A stretch of 11,625 nucleotides of DNA, from assembly GCA_020723365.1 (NCBI GenBank), contig DYJB01000041.1, positions 1 to 11,625 of the forward strand, written 5' to 3'. Origin of the DNA: Candidatus Aquidulcis sp. (lineage in GTDB: Bacteria; Chloroflexota; Anaerolineae; Anaerolineales; E44-bin32). Shown one piece after another: positions 1 to 6,930 of the stretch. The number at the start of each line of letters is the position of its first letter. Position 1 is the first letter of the stretch. The translations under genes were made by a program, and so were the position numbers. The notes under the pieces were generated by a model. That model made no database searches. It was not told the DNA's origin and saw only the letters and a program-made list of their open reading frames with translations.

Positions 1-1672
1 CGACTTCCAGGAGCCCGAGGCCACCTACCTGGACCTGCTGCACCGCGCCGAGGCGCGCGGACTGGACATCATCGCCTTCACCGACCACAACACGACGGCC
101 GGCTACCGGGCGATGCAGGAGCAGATCCACCAACTGGAGCTCCTGGAAGGCCTCGGGCGGCTGACCCAGGACGAGCGAGAGCGGCTGACCGAGTACAGGC
201 GCCTGCTGGGCAGGATCCTGGTGCTGCCGGGCTTCGAGTTCACCGCCACCTTCGGCTTCCACATCCTGGCCATCTTCCCGCCACAGAAGTCGGTGCGGGA
301 GCTCGATCACCTGCTGCTCAGCCTGCGCATCCCGGGTGACCAGCTCGACAACGGCTCGGGCACCGTCGGGGCGACCTCCGACGTCCTCACCGCCTACCGC
401 ATGATCAATGACGCCGGGGGGCTGGTGATCGCGGCGCATGCCAACTCGGCCAATGGCGTGGCCATGCGCGGCTTCCCTCTGGGCGGACAAACCAAGATCG
501 CCTACACGCAGGATCCCAACTTGCATGCCCTGGAGGTCACCGACCTGGTCCAGGGCGGGCACCGGTCGACGGCGGCCTTCTTCCTGGGCACCAAGCCGGA
601 GTACCCGCGCCGCATGCACACGATCCAGGGCTCGGACTCACACCGGCTGCGCACCGACAACGAGAACAAGAAGAACCTTGGTGTCGGCGACCGGGCCACG
701 GAATTCCTGCTGCCGCAGCTGACGTTCGAGGCGTTGAAGGAGCTCTTCCTGAGCAACGACTTCGCCCGCACGCGCCCGCACAAGCCGGCGGCCGAGGCGG
801 CCTACGACTTCATCCTGCAGGCGCGCGAGGAAGGTCCGAGCATCGTCCAGGGGTTTCACGACAGCATGGCGCAGCGCGGGGGGGCGCGCTATGCCGTCAT
901 TGCCGACGTGTGCGCCCTGGCCAACACCAACGGCGGCACGCTCTACATCGGCGTCAGCGCCGATCCGAAACAGCCGCCGGTGGGCGTGACCAACGCCTCG
1001 GCCCAGGCGGCGCAGCTCGAGAAGGAGATCAAGACCCGCATCTCGCCTGCGATCACCTGTGAGGTCGACACGCAGGAGACGGTGGGCAAGACCATCCTCC
1101 GGGTGCTCGTTCCTCGCGGGGACGACCCGCCCTACGCCGTGGATGACAACAAGATCTATGTCCGCGAGGAAGCTGAGACCGGGCTGGCCGTGCGGGATGA
1201 GATCGTCCTGCTGGTGAAGCGCGGCCTCAAGCAGGCCCTGCCCGCCGGCGAGGCCGCGCCGGCGGCCGCCGCCGCGCCGGCTCACGAGGCCCGCCCTCCC
1301 GCGGCGGATGGGGGATCGGAATCGCCGCGCACCGGCGTCGAGGTCGTGGGCGTCGAGGAGCGCGATGGCACCCGCTACTACGCCATGCGCGACCTGCGGA
1401 ATGGGAACCTGGTCAAGAACGTCACCCGATCTTCCGCCCGCCGGCTGTGGCACTATGCCATCAGCCAGTATGAGCGGCTGCCGGCCGACCTGGCGACGGC
1501 CAAGGTGCACTGGCTGGGCGAGCTGGGGTTGATCGGCGAACAGAAGCGGGGCAAGGGCCGGCGCTTCGACCTGGCCCACCGGACGCCGCAGGGGACGCGC
1601 GTCTTCTTCGGGGTGACCGAGGACGGCATCCACGGTGAGTGGAAACGGCTGGTGGGAGGCGAGGCGGAGTAG
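1..1672 (+). CDS. PHP-domain / AlbA_2 (Schlafen-type) fusion protein, 5' end missing
   Basis: The reading frame is open from base 2, so the true start lies upstream; 556 residues are visible. Residues 1-250 are a PHP domain (polymerase and histidinol phosphatase family, a metal-dependent phosphoesterase fold): FTDHN at about 26-30, AAHAN near 144-148 and GSDSH near 210-214 are metal-ligand motifs. The first HxH motif should lie just before the window. Residues about 275-410 match the AlbA_2 (Schlafen) domain, with ANTNGGTLYIGV as its core, a fold linked to nucleic-acid binding. An Ala/Pro-rich linker (about 412-442) leads to a roughly 110-residue C-terminal domain I cannot name. PHP plus AlbA_2 suggests a nucleic-acid-directed phosphoesterase, but the substrate is unknown. 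It ends in TAG and is followed by an acetyltransferase gene. Domain calls are good; function is inferred. Confidence 0.85.
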   Translation, partial: DFQEPEATYLDLLHRAEARGLDIIAFTDHNTTAGYRAMQEQIHQLELLEGLGRLTQDERERLTEYRRLLGRILVLPGFEFTATFGFHILAIFPPQKSVRELDHLLLSLRIPGDQLDNGSGTVGATSDVLTAYRMINDAGGLVIAAHANSANGVAMRGFPLGGQTKIAYTQDPNLHALEVTDLVQGGHRSTAAFFLGTKPEYPRRMHTIQGSDSHRLRTDNENKKNLGVGDRATEFLLPQLTFEALKELFLSNDFARTRPHKPAAEAAYDFILQAREEGPSIVQGFHDSMAQRGGARYAVIADVCALANTNGGTLYIGVSADPKQPPVGVTNASAQAAQLEKEIKTRISPAITCEVDTQETVGKTILRVLVPRGDDPPYAVDDNKIYVREEAETGLAVRDEIVLLVKRGLKQALPAGEAAPAAAAAPAHEARPPAADGGSESPRTGVEVVGVEERDGTRYYAMRDLRNGNLVKNVTRSSARRLWHYAISQYERLPADLATAKVHWLGELGLIGEQKRGKGRRFDLAHRTPQGTRVFFGVTEDGIHGEWKRLVGGEAE

Positions 1673-1707
1673 CCTGCGCAGCCGGCTGCCGCGTCGTGAC
1701 GTCTTGC

Positions 1708-2142
1708 ATGAGCCGTTCTCGGGCAACGCTGCGCACCTTCGATTTCGACCGCGACTGGGAGTCGGTGCAGAGCGTCTGGGCCCGCTGCGGCCCCGGCGTT
1801 CAGTTCTCGCGCTCGGATGCCCCGGAGGAGATCCGGAAGAAGCTGGAGCGCGACCCCGATCTGTTCTTGGTGGCCGAGGCCGGGGACGCGATCGTCGGGG
1901 CGGTGATGGGAGGCTTCGATGGACGCCGGGGGCTGGTCTACCACCTGGCGGTGGTTCCCGAGCAGCGGCGCCGGGGTATCGGCGTGGCGCTGATGGCCGA
2001 AGTCGAAGCACGGCTGAAAGCCAGGGGCTGCCTGAAGTGCTATCTGCTGGTGACGCGTGAGAACGCCGCCGTGGTTGACTTCTATCGTTCGCTGGGGTGG
2101 GGCGTGATGGACATGTTCCTGATGGGCAAGGAGCTGGCATGA
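1708..2142 (+). CDS. YpeA-like GNAT family N-acetyltransferase
   Basis: A 144-residue GNAT protein, the usual length for a single-domain member. The acetyl-CoA pyrophosphate loop is visible as QRRRGIG at residues 86-92, preceded by the HLAVVPE strand. The N-terminal half (FLVAEAGDAIVGAVMGGFDG, about 53-72) and the C-terminal NAAVVDFYRSLGW segment resemble E. coli YpeA and RimI-type enzymes. It transfers acetyl from acetyl-CoA to an amine; the acceptor cannot be read from the sequence. The frame is open upstream to a GTG at 1639 inside the previous gene, with another GTG at 1696. I chose ATG 1708 because it places the first beta strand where YpeA has it; no clear Shine-Dalgarno supports any of the three starts. 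The stop overlaps the start of the next gene (ATGA), indicating translational coupling. Confidence 0.85.
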   Translation: MSRSRATLRTFDFDRDWESVQSVWARCGPGVQFSRSDAPEEIRKKLERDPDLFLVAEAGDAIVGAVMGGFDGRRGLVYHLAVVPEQRRRGIGVALMAEVEARLKARGCLKCYLLVTRENAAVVDFYRSLGWGVMDMFLMGKELA

Positions 2143-2651
2143 GGGTTGCGGTCCTGACGGTCTCCGATCGTTCGGCGCGCGGTCAGCGGGTGGACGCCTC
2201 CGGGCCGGCGCTGTGTCAGCGCCTCGAGCGCGCCGGGCATGCGGTCTCCATCTCGGCCATCGTGCCCGACGAGCCGCTGGAGATCGAAGCGATGCTGAAG
2301 CTCTGGGCCGACCGTGGAGCGGCCGATGTCATCCTGACCACCGGCGGGACCGGCCTGGGAGAGCGCGACCGGACGCCCGAAGCGACGGCGGCCGTATGTG
2401 ACCGCCTTGTGCCGGGGATTGCCGAAGTCGTGCGGATGGCCGGGATGTCCAAGACGCCGCACGCCATGCTGTCGCGCGGCGTTGCCGGGGTGCGCGGTCG
2501 GGTTCTGCTGGTGAATCTGCCCGGCAGCCCACGCGGGGCGGTCGAGAGCCTGGAAGCCATCCTGCCGGCGCTGCCGCATGCGGCCGACATGCTGGCCGGT
2601 GCAGAGGGAGCCGAGCGCGGCCACCGGCCGGCGGCCGGCGCCGCCGTCTAG
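2139..2651 (+). CDS. mogA: MogA/MoaB-type molybdopterin adenylyltransferase
   Basis: A 170-residue single-domain MoCF-binding protein. Family marks are TVSDRS at residues 7-12, the molybdopterin-binding loop TTGGTGLGERD at 67-77, TPEAT just after, and LPGSP at 127-131. D44 and D77 fall where the two functional aspartates of MogA are expected. The enzyme adenylates molybdopterin with ATP before molybdenum insertion, in the cytoplasm. MogA and MoaB are hard to separate by eye, so the symbol is provisional. The start is the ATG that overlaps the acetyltransferase stop; an in-frame ATG at 2097 lies inside that gene and would add 14 residues unlike the family. No other molybdenum cofactor gene is in the window. 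The last 20 residues are Ala/Gly-rich and probably disordered. Confidence 0.88.
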   Translation: MRVAVLTVSDRSARGQRVDASGPALCQRLERAGHAVSISAIVPDEPLEIEAMLKLWADRGAADVILTTGGTGLGERDRTPEATAAVCDRLVPGIAEVVRMAGMSKTPHAMLSRGVAGVRGRVLLVNLPGSPRGAVESLEAILPALPHAADMLAGAEGAERGHRPAAGAAV

Positions 2652-2673
2652 CGTCCCAAGTCCACAGGCAATG

Positions 2674-2706
2674 CGGCCCGGCAGGAGGCATCCCGCCGGG
2701 CCGTTT
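2674..2706 (+). terminator. GC-rich hairpin between convergent genes, probable terminator
   Basis: CGGCCCGGC at 2674-2682 pairs perfectly with GCCGGGCCG at 2695-2703. One A/C mismatch is followed by three more inner pairs around a GGCA loop, and TTT follows at 2704-2706. It lies 22 bases after the mogA-like stop and 25 bases before the end of the minus-strand gene. The T tract is short, so as an intrinsic terminator it is plausible but weak; it may serve mainly the plus strand. Confidence 0.55.
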
Positions 2707-2727
2707 GGATTCACCCGGCAGGGCGGA

Positions 2728-5700
2728 TCAGTAGACGGTCTCGCGCGACAGGATCAGCAGCGTCAGGAGTGCGCTCCGGCCGAGCCGCTCGAGCTTGCTG
2801 GGATCGATGGTCTCGGGCGTGTCCTGCGGAGTGTGGGCGGTGGCGTCCGCTCCGTCCCAGCTCAGCGCCAGGGTGGTGGCGGAACGGCCCCCGAATGCGG
2901 CATAGGCCGGCATGGTGAAGTGCGGCCCGCGGCCGCGCGAGGTCGTCTTGAGGTCGAACTCGGCAGCCGAATCCTGGAAGAGTTGGATCAGCCGGAAGCT
3001 GCTGCCTTCGCCGATGGCCGCCTGGTCCATGGCGCCGGCGCCCACGCCGCTCAGCTCGATAACCGCTTCGGGGGTCAGGGAGGCGAAGCCGATCTTGGCG
3101 TTCATGATCTCGACCAGCGACAGGCTCTCGCGCCGCTCACCGCCGGCCCAGGCAACGAAGAGGATGGTCTTCTTGGGCTGGTAGGGGCTGGCCATCATCT
3201 GGCGCGCCATCTCGAGCATCATCGCCACGCCGCTGGCGTTGTCGTTGGCGCCGGGATAGAGGGCCCCGTCGGGCATGGTGCCCAGCCCGTCGTAGTAGGC
3301 GCTGACGACGATCACCTGCCGATCGAGCCCGCGGCCCTCCTGCTGTTCGACCAGCGCCCCGCTGCCGGGGATGAACCCGATAACGTTGATGTAGTCCCCG
3401 CTCTCGCCCATCCCGTCGAAACCCTCGCGGGAGGCGCGCACGGTCGCGCCGCGCTCGGTGGTCCCCATGCTTCCCCGCGGCAGGGCGTCGCGCAGCGCTT
3501 GGAGGGCCTGCAGGCTGCTGCCCGCCGTCGCCAGCAGGGCATCGGCCGTCTCGGGCGAGATGTACAGCAGCGGCGGGAAGCTGTTGGCCAGCGCGGCCGG
3601 CCGATAGGTCGTTTGCGGGAAGAGGACCTTGCGCCCGACCGTCGCCGGGTCGCTCGGGACGACCAGCGATACGACCGAGCTGCGCGACGTCACCGGGCAG
3701 CTGCTGCCTTCCAGGACGATGGCGATGCCATCCAGCTCCTGGAGGGGCGGGATCTTGTCGACGGTCAGATCGGTGCCGCTTCCGACGGCGCAGCCGAAGA
3801 GGGTCCCGCCGAACGTGGTCGGACGGATCTCGTCGAAGAACACCGTGCCGATGAGGGGGAACTCGGAGAAGTCCTGCCGGTAGCGGAAAGCGCGCACGAC
3901 CTCGCCGGCTTCATCCAGCAGCTCGAGGCGCGGAGGCTGGGAGAGATGGAAGCGCGGGCGGGCGAGGGTCTGCAAGAAGGTGTTGCTCACGCCGGCCGGC
4001 TGCAGCCCGAGATCGCCCATGCGCTGGGCGATGTACTCGGCGGCGATGCGCGCTCCCGGCATGCCTGTCTCACGGCCTTCGGTGGCGGTTGACGACAGGG
4101 CGGCGATATCAGCCTGCACCGCGGCGGCATCGAACTTCGCCGCCGCATCGCGGTACTGCGAACTTGGCGCCACGGCATTCAGGATCAGCGCCAACACCAG
4201 CGCCACGGGGCCGCCGACCAGCAGCAGGTTGCGGTTGAGCAGACGGCTCAAGTTGATGCGCGTGTCGTCGAGGAAGCGCCGCAGGCCCTCACCCCACAGG
4301 TTGAAGGCGATGATGGCCAGGAAGAAGGCCACGCCGGGATACCAGCCCAGCCACGGATAGCTGCGCCACCAGTTGCGGATGTTGGCCAGCAGCGCCGACC
4401 ACTCGGGAACATCCGAGAAGTAGTAGATGACCGGGACCATCCGGCCGGTCTCGCCGATCATGGCCCGAAACCCGCCGCCCATGAAGACGTTCAGGAAGCC
4501 CAATTCGGCCAGCAGCATCAGAACGCCGGCGGTCTCGAGCGAGGCGGCCACCAGGAGAGGGCCGGTCATGTTGGGCAGGACCTGAGTGAGGAGGATCTGG
4601 TCGGCGCGGGCGCCGATGGCTCGGGCGCCTTCCACGAACGGCTGGCCCTTCAGCCGGATCACCAGACCGCGGGTGAACTGGGCGATCTCCCCCCAACCGA
4701 CGACGCACAGGGCGATGACGAAGATCCAGAACCCCTGCTGGATCCCCATGCCGTAGATCAAGATCATGGCGAAGAGCGTCACGGGGAAGGCGGCCCAGAC
4801 GCCGACCCCGGCGGAGAGCATCCGGTCGATCCAGCCGCGCTGCCACCATCCGGCGATGACGCCCAACGTGGTCCCGAGCAGAAGCCGCGCCAGCGTGGCG
4901 ATGACGGCCAGCGCCATCGTGCGCCGCGCCCCCTCCAGGACGAGCGCCTGGATGTCCCGGCCGATGGCGTCGGATCCCCACGGATAGCTGGGAGAGGGCT
5001 TGAAGGGCGGCGAGGCCAGCTCGCCGTCGATCATGATGATCCCGTGGGTCTCGTAGGCGCTGGCCTCGGTGAGCGATTCGCCAGCCAGCCCCAGGACGAG
5101 CAGGCCGAGCAGCAGGAGGGAACCGATGAGGAAGGCTGGATTGGTGACGAGCAGCAACACGCCGCGCCGCAGTCGTCCGGCGGCCGGGACGAACGCCGGC
5201 GCTTCGCTCGGCGCTCCCAGGGGTGAAGACAACGCCGCGCGGGCCATCGGTCGAGGCGCCGTCCGCCGTCGCATGGGCATCCAGTCGCGCAGCCGGATCG
5301 TAAGCCCGCGCAGGATATCCCGCAGCGCGTCGCCGGCCTCCAGCACTCGTTCGTGCAGCGAAACGGACTCGTGCCGCTCCTCCTGGACCGAGTCCTGGCG
5401 CAGGCGGGGGTCGAGCAAGGGGTAGACCACATCCAGCAGGCTGTTGATGACCAGGAACAGGAGTCCGAGCCCCAGCAGCAGATCGAGAATGAGAGAATCC
5501 AGTCCCTGCTCAAGGGCCGTGAGGAGCAGCAACCCCAACCCCGGCCACAGGAAGAAGGATTCGACTACCGGCAGGCTGGCCAGGGAGAAGCGCAGCGAGG
5601 TGCCGATGGCGGTCAACACGGGGATCCAGACGTTGCGCAGCGCATGCTGCCACACCGCGCCGCCGCGGCTCAGCCCCTTCCCCAGGGCGGTGCGGATGTA

Positions 5701-6678
5701 ATCCTGAGAGAGGGCTTCGCTCAGCGTGACGTAGGTGACCTGGGCCACCTGCGCCATGGGGCGCGTCGCCAGGACCAGCGCCGGCATCACCATGTGCAGG
5801 TCCCAGCCGAATCCGGTTGGGGGGAAGGGCGCCGTGCCCGTCAGGCGGTAGAGCTTGAAGTCGGCGACCCAGAACAACATGGCGAGCAGGAAGCTGGGGG
5901 TGGAGACACCCAGGATCGAGAGCGAGATGATGAGCGCCGATCCCGAGCGTCGCTTGCGCGTGGCGGCCCATACGCCGAGGGGCATGCCGACGAGCGTGGC
6001 GACCGCTAGCGATAGGAAGAGCAAGGCGGCGCTGCGCAGGAAGGCCGTGCCCGCCACGCTCCACCACGCCTGATCCTCCTTGGCCATGTAGTACGTCGCC
6101 GGATGGTGCGCCACGTAGTCAATGACCTGGCGAACAGCCTCGACCAGCGCGGTGGCTGGTTCAGCCGGAAGACCGGCCTGGCCGCGGCGAGCCATGAGGA
6201 GCCCGAAGGCCGCCAGGTACGCGATGGCTACCAGGACGAGCAGGGACGTGACCAGGCGACGAAACGCGATGCGCCCGACCGCCGCCCAGGGCGCTCGGCC
6301 CGATGGCGGCGCCAGTTCGGCGGGGCTTGGCGCTGAAGCGGGCGGTGTAGACCCCGTGGATGGAGCAGGCACCGGCTTCGGCGCCACGAGCTGGGCCTTG
6401 GCGGGGCGCGGCGGAGTCTCGGCCAGGGCCTTGCGCAGCCGGGCGCTGTCTGGACACACGCCGGCCGCGTGCTCGAGGTAGGCGCGCCGTCGGCCGGCGG
6501 GGGATAGCGCGGCGAGCACCAGCCACGCCAGGTCGCATTGGCGGTCGAGACGAAGCGCCTCGAACGCCAGGCGGCGGGCGGCATGCCGGTCACCACGCAG
6601 CAAAGCGGCACGGGATTCGGCTGCAGTGCCTTCGGCGGCTGGGGAGGTGGGCGGGGTCGATCGGTGCTCGGCCGGCAT
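2728..6678 (-). CDS. DppB-DppC permease fusion with C-terminal M28 peptidase-like domain
   Basis: A continuous 1316-residue frame. Residues 20-95 are a TPR-like helical segment, followed by a Pro/Ala linker. Residues 137-425 are a DppB-type permease: a first helix, a long outer loop, then the EAA loop SQDYIRTALGKGL near 324-336. A charged linker (426-500) leads to a DppC-type permease at 505-805, with its own helix, the family motif YPWGSDAIGRDI (565-576), the EAA loop EGARAIGARADQIL (683-696) and the typical FNLWGEGLRRFLDD end. A helix at 818-838 would carry the rest outside: an M28 domain with a PA-like insert, ANDNASG at 1144-1150 and HTPQDT at 1282-1287. Three active-site positions are replaced: Y1128 for His, G1180 for the catalytic Glu, and S1210 for Asp. 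Such permeases import peptides or nickel with an ATPase and binding protein, neither seen nearby. The start at 6678 has GGAG nine bases upstream. Confidence 0.88.
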   Translation of the reverse strand: MPAEHRSTPPTSPAAEGTAAESRAALLRGDRHAARRLAFEALRLDRQCDLAWLVLAALSPAGRRRAYLEHAAGVCPDSARLRKALAETPPRPAKAQLVAPKPVPAPSTGSTPPASAPSPAELAPPSGRAPWAAVGRIAFRRLVTSLLVLVAIAYLAAFGLLMARRGQAGLPAEPATALVEAVRQVIDYVAHHPATYYMAKEDQAWWSVAGTAFLRSAALLFLSLAVATLVGMPLGVWAATRKRRSGSALIISLSILGVSTPSFLLAMLFWVADFKLYRLTGTAPFPPTGFGWDLHMVMPALVLATRPMAQVAQVTYVTLSEALSQDYIRTALGKGLSRGGAVWQHALRNVWIPVLTAIGTSLRFSLASLPVVESFFLWPGLGLLLLTALEQGLDSLILDLLLGLGLLFLVINSLLDVVYPLLDPRLRQDSVQEERHESVSLHERVLEAGDALRDILRGLTIRLRDWMPMRRRTAPRPMARAALSSPLGAPSEAPAFVPAAGRLRRGVLLLVTNPAFLIGSLLLLGLLVLGLAGESLTEASAYETHGIIMIDGELASPPFKPSPSYPWGSDAIGRDIQALVLEGARRTMALAVIATLARLLLGTTLGVIAGWWQRGWIDRMLSAGVGVWAAFPVTLFAMILIYGMGIQQGFWIFVIALCVVGWGEIAQFTRGLVIRLKGQPFVEGARAIGARADQILLTQVLPNMTGPLLVAASLETAGVLMLLAELGFLNVFMGGGFRAMIGETGRMVPVIYYFSDVPEWSALLANIRNWWRSYPWLGWYPGVAFFLAIIAFNLWGEGLRRFLDDTRINLSRLLNRNLLLVGGPVALVLALILNAVAPSSQYRDAAAKFDAAAVQADIAALSSTATEGRETGMPGARIAAEYIAQRMGDLGLQPAGVSNTFLQTLARPRFHLSQPPRLELLDEAGEVVRAFRYRQDFSEFPLIGTVFFDEIRPTTFGGTLFGCAVGSGTDLTVDKIPPLQELDGIAIVLEGSSCPVTSRSSVVSLVVPSDPATVGRKVLFPQTTYRPAALANSFPPLLYISPETADALLATAGSSLQALQALRDALPRGSMGTTERGATVRASREGFDGMGESGDYINVIGFIPGSGALVEQQEGRGLDRQVIVVSAYYDGLGTMPDGALYPGANDNASGVAMMLEMARQMMASPYQPKKTILFVAWAGGERRESLSLVEIMNAKIGFASLTPEAVIELSGVGAGAMDQAAIGEGSSFRLIQLFQDSAAEFDLKTTSRGRGPHFTMPAYAAFGGRSATTLALSWDGADATAHTPQDTPETIDPSKLERLGRSALLTLLILSRETVY

Positions 6679-6687
6679 GGTCAGGAA

Positions 6688-6691
6688 CTCC
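6688..6691 (-). promoter_or_regulatory. Shine-Dalgarno site deciding the permease-M28 start
   Basis: On the minus strand GGAG sits nine bases before the ATG at 6678. The frame remains open upstream to an ATG at 6870, but that start would add 64 low-complexity residues and overlap the -35 element of the divergent csoR promoter, so 6678 is preferred. Confidence 0.6.
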
Positions 6692-6773
6692 GCACGGTTG
6701 GGGTGGACGCTGCTGTGTGCAGGAGCCGTCAACGGGCGTCCCCGTGCCGCCTGCCCAAGCGGGAGCGGGGCGC

Positions 6774-6832
6774 TGCGGGTGATTCCAAGACCCGCATGGC
6801 CAGTAGGATACCACCCGAAGTGCAAACCCGCA
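6774..6832. repeat. Three-copy 7-base motif with a perfect hairpin in the permease-M28 leader
   Basis: TGCGGGT at 6774-6780 and ACCCGCA at 6790-6796 form a perfect 7-base inverted repeat with a 9-base loop. A second ACCCGCA lies at 6826-6832, inside GTGCAAACCCGCAC, itself a short palindrome with 4-base arms. The cluster lies between the two divergent genes, upstream of the permease-M28 start. It could be an operator or a 5' mRNA stem for that gene. In GC-rich DNA short repeats like these can also arise by chance. Confidence 0.4.
6805..6813 (-). promoter_or_regulatory. Possible extended -10 of the permease-M28 gene
   Basis: The minus strand reads TGGTATCCT, which fits TGn plus a TATAAT-like hexamer. 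No good -35 lies at the right distance; GTGCGG stands 17 bases upstream. The start of transcription would fall near 6798, just before the hairpin at 6774-6796. This is a weak call. Confidence 0.3.
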
Positions 6833-6863
6833 CCTGCAGAGCGATGCGCGTTCAGGCAAGTAC

Positions 6864-6892
6864 TTGACATTCAAGGTCTGGAAAGGTACTAT
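6864..6892 (+). promoter_or_regulatory. Strong sigma70-type promoter of the csoR operon
   Basis: TTGACA at 6864-6869, a spacer of exactly 17 bases, and TACTAT at 6887-6892. This matches the housekeeping consensus closely and stands out against the GC-rich surroundings. The expected start of transcription is near 6899, on the first base of the CsoR-type operator, so a bound repressor would block promoter escape or polymerase binding. Confidence 0.85.
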
Positions 6893-6898
6893 ATGGCG

Positions 6899-6916
6899 AC
6901 CCCCCCCCTGGGGGGT
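6899..6916. promoter_or_regulatory. CsoR operator (C-tract/G-tract pseudopalindrome)
   Basis: The sequence ACCCCCCCCCTGGGGGGT has six C and six G mirrored about a central T at 6909, with three extra C on the left. Known CsoR operators are GC-tract pseudopalindromes of this form, such as ACCCCCCTGGGGGGT-like sites. It begins seven bases after the -10 and ends 14 bases before the csoR start. That gives a direct autoregulation model: apo-CsoR bound, Cu(I)-CsoR released. A second G run (6917-6920) follows and merges into the csoR ribosome-binding region. Confidence 0.8.
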
Positions 6917-6930
6917 GGGGTGAGGCGACA

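Noticed and set aside
638..2140. A long open frame on the minus strand opposite the PHP, acetyltransferase and mogA genes
   Set aside because: It is the antisense shadow of well-supported genes in GC-rich DNA; the translation is Arg/Pro/Gly-rich with no recognisable domain.
2578..4092. A 504-codon plus-strand open frame opposite the M28 domain
   Set aside because: It is rich in Gly, Arg and Gln with no domain, starts inside the mogA-like gene and runs across the convergent hairpin; the minus strand carries the M28 motifs.
6679..6870. A longer N terminus of the permease-M28 protein starting at 6870
   Set aside because: The added 64 residues are not family-like, the start would overlap the csoR -35, and 6678 has a well-spaced GGAG.
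6899..6920. Reading the C-run/G-run as a transcription terminator or attenuator
   Set aside because: It lies on the predicted transcription start with almost no loop and no T tract; the csoR context makes an operator far more likely.
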